From Macrococcoides equi (GTDB lineage Bacteria; Bacillota; Bacilli; Staphylococcales; Staphylococcaceae): a stretch of 64,000 nt of DNA. Position numbers and translations under genes: made by a program. Positions within the stretch are counted from its first letter, which is position 1, and each line of letters begins with the position of its first letter. Below the pieces are notes generated by a model. It was given only the letters and a program-made list of their open reading frames with translations. It had not been told where the DNA came from and ran no database searches. The DNA lies in assembly GCF_047425865.1 (NCBI RefSeq), contig NZ_CP179735.1. One strand, written 5' to 3'. Shown piece after piece: positions 34,370-43,996 of this stretch.

Positions 34370-34948
34370 ATGCATAATCATATCAAAAAGATAACGTGTA
34401 TGTTCCTGGCATCAAGTTTAGTTCTTACTGCGTGTGGTGGTGAAAACAAAGAAGAGAAAGCGGTTGAAAAAGCGAAAAAAGAAGCTCAAGCTGCAAAAGA
34501 AAAACTAAAAGAAAAAGAAGCTGAATTGAAATCTGAAAAAGAAAAAAATAACAAAACTAAAGAAAAAGAAGAAAAAAGTACTGAAGAAAAGGCGACTACA
34601 GAATCTACTCAGACAACTCAAACTGAAAGCACTGAACAAACCCCAGAGGAAATTAAAACTTCTGTAGCAAATCGTGATGAAGCAATTCAAAATGCAGTTG
34701 CAACTCGTGATAACGCCTTAAAAGAAGCTTTACTCGAAAGAAACGCAACTTATCAAAAAGCAGATGCGTTACTGAACAGTAGCTCAAATGCAGATGCTGT
34801 GAGACAACATGAAGGTATGCGTGCTGAAGCGGATAGAATATATGAAAATAAAGTGATTGAAATTAACCGTAACTATTACGGGCAAGTTAACGAAGCTTAC
34901 CGACAATTTAAAGGTCAGATGAATGAAGTGATTAATCAAAATTCATAA
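34370..34948 (+). CDS. Lipoprotein with charged coiled coil
   Basis: The 192-residue product has a lipoprotein signal peptide with lipobox LTAC (Cys about 22) followed by GGENK. Residues about 25-70 are almost entirely Lys, Glu and Ala, as in a coiled coil. A Thr/Glu/Gln linker (TTESTQTTQTESTEQT) and a C-terminal helical part (ATRDNALKEALLERNATYQKAD) follow. The function is unknown; it may span the wall as a spacer. ATG 34370 has AAAGGAGGAAAA upstream. It runs opposite to the capsule genes, between two of their transcripts. Confidence 0.82.
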   Translation: MHNHIKKITCMFLASSLVLTACGGENKEEKAVEKAKKEAQAAKEKLKEKEAELKSEKEKNNKTKEKEEKSTEEKATTESTQTTQTESTEQTPEEIKTSVANRDEAIQNAVATRDNALKEALLERNATYQKADALLNSSSNADAVRQHEGMRAEADRIYENKVIEINRNYYGQVNEAYRQFKGQMNEVINQNS

Positions 34949-34983
34949 AAAAACTGAAATAGCTTTGAGCTATTTCAGTTTTT
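34949..34983. terminator. Bidirectional terminator between the lipoprotein and dehydrogenase genes
   Basis: AAAAACTGAAATAGCT-TTG-AGCTATTTCAGTTTTT is a 16-base perfect stem directly after the lipoprotein stop codon. A T-run on plus and an A-run on the other side allow use in both directions. Confidence 0.9.
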
Positions 34984-34986
34984 TTA

Positions 34987-36240
34987 TTATAAGTTTTGAA
35001 TATTACCGTAATTATAATATTGTACTTCTTTAAATGTGTTTGGCACAACATTCTTAGTATCAAAAATCACTTTGTCTTTCATCGCTTTAAAATCTTCATC
35101 TTTTAAAACTTTAAATTCTGAGTGATCACTTAATACAACTACTAATGAACTACCCTCTAATGCTTTATCAATATCTTTTTCAACCCAGTCAAGCTGTACA
35201 TGTGGATCAAAAGCTGTAACTTCTAAACCATTTTCTTGTTTTAACATTTCATAAATATCAAATGCTGGTGATTCACGTATATCATCAACATCTCCTTTAT
35301 AAGTTAAACCAAATACAGTCACTTTATTACCGCCAACTTTAGCTAAAGCTTTCTTAGTATAATTCACTACATATTCAGGCATAGAAACGTTAATGTCACG
35401 TGCTAATTTAATTAATTTTGCTTCTTCTGGCGCTTCAGCAATAATGAAGTATGGGTCAACTGCTAAGCAATGGCCACCAACACCAGGACCCGGTGTATGT
35501 AAGTTTACACGTGGGTGTTTGTTAGCCATAGCAATCACGTCATGTACGTTAATATTTAATTTATTACAAATCTTCGCTAATTCATTTGCTAAAGCGATAT
35601 TAACGTCGCGATATGTATTTTCCATTAGTTTAGACATTTCTGCTGTTTTAGCTTGTGTTTCAATCATTTCACCTTGTACAAATGTACCGTAAACCTTTTT
35701 ACCTGCTTCAATACATGCTGGTGTAATTCCACCAATGATACGATTGTTATGAATTAATTCATGCATAATTTGACCTGGTAATACACGCTCAGGACAATGT
35801 ACTAAGAAAATGTCTTCTCCAATAGCAAAGCCTTTTGATTCAAGATAAGGCTTTACAAAATCATCCATTGTACGAGGCGCGATTGTAGATTCAACTATAA
35901 CAGTATCACCTTTTTTCAGTAAAGGAACGATACTTTCAACACCAGCCATCACTATAGAATTATCACATGATTTATGTTCATCATCGTTGTTTGGTGTTGG
36001 TACAGCAATAATATACACATCAGCTTCTTCCGGTTTCGTAGAAGCTCTAAATTTACCACTTGCAATCACTTCATCTAAAGCTTCCTGTAAGCCTGGCTCT
36101 TCAATATGAATTTGCCCTGCATTAAGTTTATCTACAGCTTCCTGTTTGATATCAACACCTAATACATCAACACCATGTTTAGCAAACATGATAGATGTTG
36201 GTAAACCAATATAACCTAGACCAATCGTTGTTAATTTCAA
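34987..36240 (-). CDS. UDP-N-acetyl-D-mannosamine dehydrogenase-type nucleotide sugar dehydrogenase
   Basis: The enzyme oxidises carbon 6 of a UDP sugar with NAD to give a uronic acid; the sequence is closest to the UDP-ManNAc (WecC/CapL-like) group. It has MKLTTIGLGYIGLPTSIMFA at the N-terminus, VPTPNND, ENTYRDVNIALANELA, the catalytic Cys in GPGVGGHCLAVDPYF (about 253-267), and GLTYKGDVDDIRESPAF. I choose TTG 36240 (417 residues), because AGGTG lies six bases upstream and the protein then starts as homologs do. GTG 36249 is inside that site. No UDP-GlcNAc 2-epimerase gene is seen in the window. Confidence 0.88.
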   Translation of the reverse strand: MKLTTIGLGYIGLPTSIMFAKHGVDVLGVDIKQEAVDKLNAGQIHIEEPGLQEALDEVIASGKFRASTKPEEADVYIIAVPTPNNDDEHKSCDNSIVMAGVESIVPLLKKGDTVIVESTIAPRTMDDFVKPYLESKGFAIGEDIFLVHCPERVLPGQIMHELIHNNRIIGGITPACIEAGKKVYGTFVQGEMIETQAKTAEMSKLMENTYRDVNIALANELAKICNKLNINVHDVIAMANKHPRVNLHTPGPGVGGHCLAVDPYFIIAEAPEEAKLIKLARDINVSMPEYVVNYTKKALAKVGGNKVTVFGLTYKGDVDDIRESPAFDIYEMLKQENGLEVTAFDPHVQLDWVEKDIDKALEGSSLVVVLSDHSEFKVLKDEDFKAMKDKVIFDTKNVVPNTFKEVQYYNYGNIQNL

Positions 36241-36463
36241 AATAAACACCTATCCTTTAAATTACGCTTTGCGTATAATTTATATATTCTACTTACGAAC
36301 TTAACCAAAAACATTCGATCGGTACAATATACTTTTCCAAACTTATGTTACATTATTATCACTATAATTGCTACAATTATCTATTTAAATCGATAGTCTA
36401 ATAGCATTGTAAGTTTAATTTATCACAATATGAAAGTAAAATTACACTTAAATTAATGGCTAA
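36241..36463. other. Intergenic stretch, no gene seen
   Basis: This AT-rich gap separates the dehydrogenase gene from the wall-polymer block. A small inverted repeat TACGC-TTT-GCGTA (36263-36275) lies in the leader of the dehydrogenase gene. I see no strong promoter pair and no terminator for the gene at 36464. Confidence 0.5.
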
Positions 36464-38242
36464 CTATTTAATATACAATGTTCCTGCTTTTATCCATGAT
36501 GCAGTAGATGTTGGTTTTAAATATTTGATTTCAATCTCATATTTCTGATCTGCTTTTAATATATAACCTTTCGAAAGGTCGACAACATCTATTACATCAG
36601 TATGACCATGACAAGTTATATTTATATGAATATAATTTCGTCCTTTTTCATTAGTATAAAAAGATCGTATGATGCTTTCTTTTTTTCTAACAACTTCAGC
36701 TTTATATAACAATTGTGACGGATTATCAAGATTTACTTTTGGAATAAGTGCATACATTGCATCTTCATCCAAATCAAAATCCATATTCATCTCATTTTGA
36801 ATACCAGCTTCAGAAGCAATATTTTGCATAATTCCATTTCTCTCTAATGAATATAATGTATCAGTTCCATTCTCTTCAAAAAAGTTTAGTATTGGCCAGT
36901 AAGTATCAATTAAATCTTTGTGAAAAAGATGATTCCTTCTAACCTCCACTGGTAAATGTAATAACATGTTTAATGTTTTTCTGTCATTCAGATAATTAAA
37001 GAAATCCATTACCCTATCTGTTTCTTTTATTAATTGGCTATGCCAGTTACCCATTCTTGAATCTATATGAATAATGTCGAGTAATTCTATATAGTCATCT
37101 GTTGTGATATCAGTTTTTGTACGCTTAAAATATTCGTCTGCAGCATTAATGGTTGCTTCCATACTATGATTTTTTAACATTTTATTATGAATATATTCAT
37201 AGATATCCTGCATAGACATTTGTTTTTCTATATAAGTCTTTGGATAATCATATTTTGCGTTTGAGAATATTACGCTTCTAAACTGCAGTACATCTTCGCT
37301 CTCTTTTTCATATTTCTTCTCAAAGATTTCTGCGACTGGATGATTAAATGTTGTGCCTGTAACTTCAAACATATTCTTAGAGTATTCTTTATTGACATCA
37401 TTTAAATTAAATTCTATTAATTCGTGATCTAAATTAATATTTTTTACGAGCCTATTTACAATCACTTTATCATTCTTGTAAATTTGTCTGGCTCGTTTAT
37501 CCTGAATAGAGTAAATATCTTTCATATATGTGAAAGTTTTGACGGGTTTATTCAGTGGTTTAGTTAATGCCAGTGTACATTTTGAATCAATCCCACCTGT
37601 AATGCCTACTAATAGTTTGTTATTTACCTTATTTAAAGATAGATTCAGATGTTTGATATGCTTTTTCATCTCTGAAAGTATTTCCTGATAACGATGGTGC
37701 TTCAAATTAGGGTTAGGATAAATTCTTATTTTTTCCTGTCCTAAAATCAGCTTATTTGATGGTACAAGCTTAAAAACATCCTGATATCTTGAGTAATCTA
37801 ATGCATTTATTCTTTGATGTATTTTTTTATTTCCAAAAATATCACCAATTAATTTATCATGTGAACTAACAATTGATAAATCAGCAGTATAATATGGTGA
37901 TCGGAAGCCTGCCGCATCAGAATATATTTCAATACTATCCTCAGTTGACTTAATAATCACAAAACTACCGTTTAAATCATTGACAGAGTGACATGATGCG
38001 GTTAAATCTTCTCTTAATACACGTTTCAGGATTTCTAATGGCGTGATATTTGGAATATTGATATCAAATGCATAGCCGAGTAAATACGCTGAACCATCTT
38101 TCGTTTCATAAGAAGAAATATTTATATCTCTAGATGTATACAAATTAAACCCATTGGTTAAATAGTGTTTATCCTTTAGATGAGGATTCATAAGAGGTTC
38201 TTTAGTGATTAAAAATGCTTTGTGTATTGAATAATCTGACAT
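36464..38242 (-). CDS. Asparagine-synthetase-like protein with degenerate glutaminase domain
   Basis: The 592-residue protein has the two-domain layout of class II asparagine synthetases. An N-terminal Ntn-type domain (about 1-160) contains LNGSFVII and YSDAAGFRSPYY, matching the GxFAfv and RDxxGxxPLYY elements, but residue 2 is Ser and there is no Cys there, so glutaminase activity is unlikely. The PP-loop LLVGITGGIDSKCTLAL (about 210-226) binds ATP in this superfamily. The C-terminal 130 residues (LDNPSQLLYKAEVV...) are of unknown type. A ligase or adenylating role on a polymer or its precursor is my inference from the exporter locus around it. Confidence 0.75.
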   Translation of the reverse strand: MSDYSIHKAFLITKEPLMNPHLKDKHYLTNGFNLYTSRDINISSYETKDGSAYLLGYAFDINIPNITPLEILKRVLREDLTASCHSVNDLNGSFVIIKSTEDSIEIYSDAAGFRSPYYTADLSIVSSHDKLIGDIFGNKKIHQRINALDYSRYQDVFKLVPSNKLILGQEKIRIYPNPNLKHHRYQEILSEMKKHIKHLNLSLNKVNNKLLVGITGGIDSKCTLALTKPLNKPVKTFTYMKDIYSIQDKRARQIYKNDKVIVNRLVKNINLDHELIEFNLNDVNKEYSKNMFEVTGTTFNHPVAEIFEKKYEKESEDVLQFRSVIFSNAKYDYPKTYIEKQMSMQDIYEYIHNKMLKNHSMEATINAADEYFKRTKTDITTDDYIELLDIIHIDSRMGNWHSQLIKETDRVMDFFNYLNDRKTLNMLLHLPVEVRRNHLFHKDLIDTYWPILNFFEENGTDTLYSLERNGIMQNIASEAGIQNEMNMDFDLDEDAMYALIPKVNLDNPSQLLYKAEVVRKKESIIRSFYTNEKGRNYIHINITCHGHTDVIDVVDLSKGYILKADQKYEIEIKYLKPTSTASWIKAGTLYIK

Positions 38243-38275
38243 AATTTTTACCCCTTCATTTCAATCAAATTTCGA

Positions 38276-39070
38276 TTAAATATTATGATGAATCAATCGA
38301 ATCGTTTGATCTTTTGATAATGGACTATGACCTTCTTTCGGATGTTTATAAAAATAATATTGCACGTTATGCGTATCTAAATCTAAGTGTTCCAGCGCAT
38401 CTCTAAATGGTTTAACATGATCCTTCATATCAACCACACTCGCTCTATTTTGCATATATAAAATAGGTGGTATGTATTGATGTTGCTCAAAGGCTTTTAC
38501 AATAGATAAACGATAAAGAAATTCATCAATTACTTGTTCTTTCGAAAATCCAGCATATGCAACATCAAGCATTTGATTTACGCTTTTTTCTATATAATTT
38601 AAGACGTTGGTTTGAGGATTATTTACTATTACTTTTGCACCTCTTACAAGAATGCCTAAATACATAGACATATATCCGCCTGCTGATGACCCGTAAAAGG
38701 TTGTAGCTTCTACTGGATAGTTTAAGCGCTCTAATATCACTTCAACTACTTTTGCTATAGGTTCCAGCGCAAATGAATCATGAGTTCCTTGACCCCATCC
38801 AATTTTTAATCCTGTATTATGAAGCGTTGGATCGTCAATAAATAGACAAGATGTTTTAAATTCATCTTTCCAGGTTGATCGCTGATATAAAGGTGGTTTT
38901 TTTTTAGCAGGGTCTATTGCCCCATTACTAAAACATACAATCTTGTTATAATTTTCATTATATTTTAGATAGAAAAAATATTTATGACCATTAAACAATA
39001 CGCATATTTCGCTGTCAAATCCTGATTCAAATGTGTATTGCTGCAAATCTTCAAACGAAAGATTAATCAT
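38276..39070 (-). CDS. GSSAGG alpha/beta-hydrolase-like protein, paralog A
   Basis: The 264-residue cytoplasmic protein (no signal peptide) contains the nucleophile elbow TTFYGSSAGGYMSMYLGIL (GSSAGG about 127-132) and a late His in HPKEGHSPLSKDQTIRLIH. CFSNGAIDPAKKKPPLYQRS and CLFIDDPTLH are shared with the gene at 48338-49156. An alpha/beta-hydrolase fold is likely, used as esterase, acyltransferase or ligase on a glycopolymer. Similar proteins occur in capsule loci (XcbB/CpsF-like names come to mind), but I cannot assign a reaction. It lies four bases after the large glycosyltransferase gene. Confidence 0.7.
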   Translation of the reverse strand: MINLSFEDLQQYTFESGFDSEICVLFNGHKYFFYLKYNENYNKIVCFSNGAIDPAKKKPPLYQRSTWKDEFKTSCLFIDDPTLHNTGLKIGWGQGTHDSFALEPIAKVVEVILERLNYPVEATTFYGSSAGGYMSMYLGILVRGAKVIVNNPQTNVLNYIEKSVNQMLDVAYAGFSKEQVIDEFLYRLSIVKAFEQHQYIPPILYMQNRASVVDMKDHVKPFRDALEHLDLDTHNVQYYFYKHPKEGHSPLSKDQTIRLIHHNI

Positions 39071-39074
39071 ATTA

Positions 39075-41708
39075 TCATCCTTTGTAATTTACCTCATTTT
39101 TAAGTTGTGCAATTGTATTATTGAGTTCAATATCTTGCGGGCGTTTAATGCCGTCATACAAGCTATAAATATCCAGGAATCTCGTAATAGCTTGATGGCG
39201 TTCTTCCGGTTTAATACGATCAAACCTGACCATATACCACCCTTTAATATAGAAATTAAATCGTTCGGTCATATATGCATCAAGTAATTTATGCTGTTTT
39301 AAAAATGGTATACGCTCAGTTTCAAGCTTATAATATTTATCGAAGAATTTAGCGCCGATCGTATTCGTTACTGAACCTGATACTGCTGCATAATACATAT
39401 GAATAAATGTATTAATCCCTTCAATTTTATTTGAATAAAGCATTAACTCCTGGAAGAACATTGTATCCTGTCCGGCTGCTCCTTCAACCATCTTAATATT
39501 ATTTTGTTCTATAATTGCTTTCTTAACAATCAATGCCTGTATACTTTGTGCACGTAATCCAGACTCCTTCATAAATTTGTGCGTATCTTCTATTAATAAT
39601 TGATTTTGATTATATTTTTTTATTGTATTGGCAAAGTTAAACGTCGAGCGACGTACATTATCTTCCTTCATAATATTTCCAACAACTAAATCAAGACTCG
39701 GATCACTCTTTAGACGTGCAAATAATTTACCATATCCATCACCCATTGCCTCATTATCCGGATCAAGATACGTAATATATGGTGTTGTCGCTAATTCAAT
39801 CCCTACATTACGTGGACGAGATGCAGATCCTGAACCTTGTTCAAATTCTTTATATACAATATGGTTAGGATATCTTCTACGAATACGGTTGATAATTTTA
39901 ATTGTTTCCTCATCGGTACTACCATCATTTACGAATATAATTTCCATTTGGTCAAAAATACTTGAACGTCTAAGACTTGCAAAACATTTATCTTCTAAGT
40001 AAACACCATTGTTATGGATCGGCACAATAACACTTAATTTTTTAGATGATTTAGGTGCGCGACGATTATTTTCAAGTTCAATATCATCTGCTAAATAACC
40101 ATTCTTTAAGGCGTTGATGTCTTCAATATTGTTTATCGTTGATAATCTAATCATCGAAACATGCTTGTCCGTCAATTGATCAGTAAGATTATGTACTTCA
40201 CCTTTACCTTTTTTCGTCACAAAATCCACATCAACAAATTTAAATGGCGTCAGTAAGTCTTCCAGATAATATTCACCGTAAGTATTTTGTCTATTCATAA
40301 AAGCAATATAATCATATTGCGTTAAGTCAGTTTGAGTTATCTCAGATTGATTAATTAAAGTTTTATCTACATATAACTGTCTATCAAAAGATTCTCGAAC
40401 CGCATCACTGTCATCACTATTCACAACTAAAATTCGATTATGTTCCTCCATAACAGGAGTACCAAGCACAATATTCTCAATATAAGAAAAACGGTGATAT
40501 GTCGTATGTTCTCTAAAAACATTACGAATCGCTTTCCCCTGGAATTCACGTAAATCTAATTCTGAATAGTTATTAACGATTGGACCAACATCCGCATGAT
40601 TATTAATCATAAACACATTAGGAAACTGATTATTTACACCCACACTATAGTTAGACAACAATAATATTCCAAACGCCTGTAATTCAAAGATGCGATTAGC
40701 AAACATTGTATCGCTATACTTCACAGAATTTAAATTGATCGCCCAGCGATATAATTTGTGTGTATGCATTAAATCTTCATGATTCATAGGATATGAAAGA
40801 TGTGGAATATATTTTGCAGGGAATAAATATCTATCTTTCTTTAAATTTAAGTTACGATCAATTATCGTAACTTCTTTTTCAGCATTGATTAACCCATCTA
40901 ATATCATGCTCGTCTCTTTATTTCTAGTAGGATATTTTGTCAACCAGCTGCCGGCAAATATTACTTCATCTTTAACAGATTGAGCAAATTTTGAACGTGT
41001 ACCCACAGGATTATGGTAATTTGGATTAATACCAAATTGTAAACTATGTACATTGTCATGACCGCATAGATCGATATATGTTGGTATCATCTCAACAGCA
41101 CTTGTAAAAATAACATCACAGATTTCTGCTACATCCTTAAAGAGATTGAAGTTAACCGGATCTTCTTTTGAATAGAAGACCGTTTTAATATTTCTGGACT
41201 TAAAGTGCTGAATGACATTATAGATATCTTGTCTTAAGTCACTATTTGGGCTTGCGCTACCTTCCCAAGACATGTCAATTCCACGCCAGCTCGTAGCATA
41301 CATGAAATAATCCACTTCTATTTCATTTAGACGTCCAATATCATTATGAGAAATATAAGTGAGGTTCGCTACATCTTTGAAAGAATTATATAGAAACTCA
41401 TCACAGATGATAGCAACTTTTTTATCTGATTTCTTATAATATGTGCTTTGTTTAATATGATTTAATTTTGGAAAATTAGATTCGATTTCATTTAGAAAAT
41501 CGATTTTTGCCTTCTCATCAACTAATTTAAAATAATTGTGGAATGAATGATAATCGCTGTCATTTAAAATATGGAATTTTGCGACGTTATAATTGGTCTC
41601 AAGCATATCATAGTACGTCTTATAACGTTCAATCTTAGACATTTCCTCAAAATTAACTTCTTCAGCCACTTGATCTTCCTGAACTACGTTTTTATCTTCT
41701 TTAACCAC
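39075..41708 (-). CDS. Two-domain glycosyltransferase (CgeB/DUF3880-like plus family 2)
   Basis: The 877-residue protein begins at GTG 41708 with GAGGAG upstream. Residues 98-415 look like the CgeB/DUF3880 GT-B module, ending in LNSVKYSDTMFANRIFELQAFGILLLSN. A linking Rossmann-like part (about 425-545) follows. Residues 557-780 are a GT-A family 2 domain with SVIVPIHNNGVYLEDKCF, IFVNDGSTDEETI (593-600) and GSGSASRPRNVGIELATTPYITYLDPDNE, where LDPD is the metal site; the RPRN pattern recalls TarS/TarP-type wall teichoic acid transferases. Two active sites could build an alternating polymer. It lies two bases after the gene at 41711-42637. Confidence 0.82.
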   Translation of the reverse strand: MVKEDKNVVQEDQVAEEVNFEEMSKIERYKTYYDMLETNYNVAKFHILNDSDYHSFHNYFKLVDEKAKIDFLNEIESNFPKLNHIKQSTYYKKSDKKVAIICDEFLYNSFKDVANLTYISHNDIGRLNEIEVDYFMYATSWRGIDMSWEGSASPNSDLRQDIYNVIQHFKSRNIKTVFYSKEDPVNFNLFKDVAEICDVIFTSAVEMIPTYIDLCGHDNVHSLQFGINPNYHNPVGTRSKFAQSVKDEVIFAGSWLTKYPTRNKETSMILDGLINAEKEVTIIDRNLNLKKDRYLFPAKYIPHLSYPMNHEDLMHTHKLYRWAINLNSVKYSDTMFANRIFELQAFGILLLSNYSVGVNNQFPNVFMINNHADVGPIVNNYSELDLREFQGKAIRNVFREHTTYHRFSYIENIVLGTPVMEEHNRILVVNSDDSDAVRESFDRQLYVDKTLINQSEITQTDLTQYDYIAFMNRQNTYGEYYLEDLLTPFKFVDVDFVTKKGKGEVHNLTDQLTDKHVSMIRLSTINNIEDINALKNGYLADDIELENNRRAPKSSKKLSVIVPIHNNGVYLEDKCFASLRRSSIFDQMEIIFVNDGSTDEETIKIINRIRRRYPNHIVYKEFEQGSGSASRPRNVGIELATTPYITYLDPDNEAMGDGYGKLFARLKSDPSLDLVVGNIMKEDNVRRSTFNFANTIKKYNQNQLLIEDTHKFMKESGLRAQSIQALIVKKAIIEQNNIKMVEGAAGQDTMFFQELMLYSNKIEGINTFIHMYYAAVSGSVTNTIGAKFFDKYYKLETERIPFLKQHKLLDAYMTERFNFYIKGWYMVRFDRIKPEERHQAITRFLDIYSLYDGIKRPQDIELNNTIAQLKNEVNYKG

Positions 41709-41710
41709 GC

Positions 41711-42637
41711 CTAACGTCTCCTCTTCCAGATTTGTCGTTGTATTCTACCTAATTTAGAATTTGATAAATTATTATACAATTCTTCAACTCGAGCTTTACG
41801 TTCTTCTGTCTTATATATTTGTTCTGTTAAAGCAATATTTTCATTTATTAATTTTTGCATGATACTACGGGATGTTTCTCTTTCTTCATCGAATAGCCCC
41901 AGCAGATTATTAATTAAACTTGAATTAACATCAAAGGCTGGTTTCTTGTATTCTACTGAAGTAATATCAAATCCATGGATATATTCAGCTTTAGTGTAAT
42001 AGTATTTATTAAAATGCTGAAAACGTACTAAATCCAAATCAGGAAATGCCATCATGATTGTTATAGGTTCATCACTAAAGTCTACATACTGACTAAACTG
42101 TGATTTTAAATCTGAATCCTTGAAACACAAATCAGTTGTTAAATCCTTTGCAATCATTGTCTCATTCAGCTTCACGCCGTAATGGATATCATCCTCATAA
42201 ACAAATCCTATGAATTGAGATTTTTTATAAAGTCCTAAAGTCATTCTGCCTTCAACTTCCAAAGCTACACGCGCTGAAAAACTTCCTGTACTAAAAAATA
42301 ACTGATAATCTCGTTTTGCATTAATTAATTTATTTAATGGAACAACTTCAAAATGTTCTAAATTAACTTTAACATTGATAGGATCGATACTTGTTAAAAG
42401 AACTGATGAAATAATTTTAATCCATCCTCTTAATTCACCGTTTTGTTCGATAAGTCCCCAAATATGTCCATCAGCTTTTTCAGTAGTAATAACTTTTACA
42501 ACTTTTTGATTAAGTTCACTTAGTACACCAATCGCTTCCGATCTATCATCTACTGCTGTTATTAAATCATCTTCATTTTCCTTGCACAGTATGTAGAATG
42601 ATAAATCTCTCGTCGCATATAATTCTAAAAGTTCCAT
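41711..42637 (-). CDS. Cytoplasmic protein with a GW/SH3-like motif and coiled coil, unknown function
   Basis: The 308-residue protein has no signal peptide. Near residues 50-75 the pattern KVITTEKADGHIWGLIEQNG followed by ELRGWIK resembles a GW/SH3_8 module, normally found in wall-binding secreted proteins. The middle is beta-rich, and the last 60 residues form a predicted coiled coil with the basic tail SKLGRIQRQIWKRRR. Such basic tails occur at the end of wall-polymer glycosyltransferases and may bind the membrane. I do not recognise the family. It is packed between two glycosyltransferase genes and may help assemble them. Confidence 0.65.
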   Translation of the reverse strand: MELLELYATRDLSFYILCKENEDDLITAVDDRSEAIGVLSELNQKVVKVITTEKADGHIWGLIEQNGELRGWIKIISSVLLTSIDPINVKVNLEHFEVVPLNKLINAKRDYQLFFSTGSFSARVALEVEGRMTLGLYKKSQFIGFVYEDDIHYGVKLNETMIAKDLTTDLCFKDSDLKSQFSQYVDFSDEPITIMMAFPDLDLVRFQHFNKYYYTKAEYIHGFDITSVEYKKPAFDVNSSLINNLLGLFDEERETSRSIMQKLINENIALTEQIYKTEERKARVEELYNNLSNSKLGRIQRQIWKRRR

Positions 42638-42639
42638 TA

Positions 42640-43842
42640 TTAATTCTCCTTATTTATAAGTTCAATTAAAGCTTTAATATTATTATCCCAAATGAAATGA
42701 TGTGTTGTATAGTCTAAACAATGTTGACAGTATGCATCATAAAGTTCTTTATCATACCTTAACGATTCGATTCTGTTAATGATTTCATCAACCGTTGCTT
42801 TTTCTTTAGCATATCCCAACATATTTCCGTTGATCATATCACGTGCCTCATTACCAATATTAGAAATAACCGGCACACCTAAACTAATAGAATCAATAAT
42901 TTTCCCCGGCAATATATTCATAAATATATCATCCTCAATCAGTAAGGACAGAGAGACGTGACGTGCTTTCATAAACTTAAGACAATCCAGTCTCGGTAAC
43001 ACGTGATATATGTTAACATTCTTAAGATTCAGTGCGCCTACTTGTTCTCTGAATTCATTCGCATGTAAACCATAGACAATTGCATCAAATTTAATATTAA
43101 GCTCATTTAATCTTTGTGCAATTTCAAGTAACTCTTCAGCATTCTGAGCAAAACCTAAATTACCAGAATAAAAAACTGTAAATTCCTTTACCTTTTCAAC
43201 TTGGACTGCATCTAACTCATCTTTATTGATACTATTCGGTAAATAAAGCATAGGTTTTTGCTTGTTTTTAAGTTGTTTTAATATATGATTTTTGAAGCCT
43301 CTATGATTAAAAATAATTTTGTGGCTCTGATTATACATATATCTTTCCAGAAAATTGAGCAGGGATTTAAATAAATTAATCCATTTAACATTTAACGCAT
43401 AAATACTGTCTGGCCACAAATCTCTTATATCTAAAATAATTTCTGAGTGCAGTCTTTTTTTTAGCGGTACAATTGCAAGCGGCATAAAAATGTTAGGACT
43501 GGTCACGATAATTGTGTCATAATTCTGATGATGACGTTTAACAAATTGATATGTATGTTTCATTATTTCAAGATAATATGCAATACGTTTCAGGTGAGAC
43601 TTAGATTGTTTATCCAACAATGTTTTAATACGAAAAATTTGATGAGTATGTTGATTAATAAACTCATCATTCCAATATGTTTTATCTTTATACATAGATG
43701 CATTAGGATATGACGGTTCTGATGTTAATACATCAGCTTCTATATTACTTTTATTGAGTAACGTAAAGATATTTTTATAACGGTTCGCTCCGCTTCCTAT
43801 TTCGGGATAAAAATTTTGAGTAACTAGTAATACTCGATGCAT
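42640..43842 (-). CDS. Glycosyltransferase family 4 (WbuB-like)
   Basis: From ATG 43842 (MHRVLLVTQNFYPEIGSGANRY) the enzyme has 400 residues. This start has GGAG seven bases upstream and is the classical GT4 N-terminus, whereas a frame opened 114 bases earlier gives an unrelated AT-rich leader. It shows LDIRDLWPDSIYAL, YNQSHKIIFNHRGFKNH, VFYSGNLGFAQNAEELLEIA and FMNILPGKIIDSISLGVPVISN, in which the E-x7-E is replaced by PGKIIDSIS. It should extend the lipid-linked polymer in the cytoplasm. Confidence 0.85.
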   Translation of the reverse strand: MHRVLLVTQNFYPEIGSGANRYKNIFTLLNKSNIEADVLTSEPSYPNASMYKDKTYWNDEFINQHTHQIFRIKTLLDKQSKSHLKRIAYYLEIMKHTYQFVKRHHQNYDTIIVTSPNIFMPLAIVPLKKRLHSEIILDIRDLWPDSIYALNVKWINLFKSLLNFLERYMYNQSHKIIFNHRGFKNHILKQLKNKQKPMLYLPNSINKDELDAVQVEKVKEFTVFYSGNLGFAQNAEELLEIAQRLNELNIKFDAIVYGLHANEFREQVGALNLKNVNIYHVLPRLDCLKFMKARHVSLSLLIEDDIFMNILPGKIIDSISLGVPVISNIGNEARDMINGNMLGYAKEKATVDEIINRIESLRYDKELYDAYCQHCLDYTTHHFIWDNNIKALIELINKEN

Positions 43843-43959
43843 AGGATAACTCCATTCATTGATATAGTTAACATGTACTTTCTTCACATGCAGTAATATT
43901 TTTATTATAACAATATATATTCTATAATTATAACATTTCAAAAAAGTTGTGCACATATA

Positions 43960-43994
43960 TTAAAACCCGTAAACATGATATTTACGGGTTTTAA
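43960..43994. terminator. Hairpin terminator between two glycosyltransferase genes
   Basis: TTAAAACCCGTAAA-loop-TTTACGGGTTTTAA is a 14-base perfect stem just after the gene at 43997-45280 in the transcription direction. It shows that this gene is a separate transcript. Confidence 0.75.
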
Positions 43995-43996
43995 TA

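Noticed and set aside
34505..34690. Minus-strand frame rich in Phe inside the lipoprotein gene
   Set aside because: It is the antisense of the Lys/Glu codons of the coiled coil; poly-Phe is an artefact.
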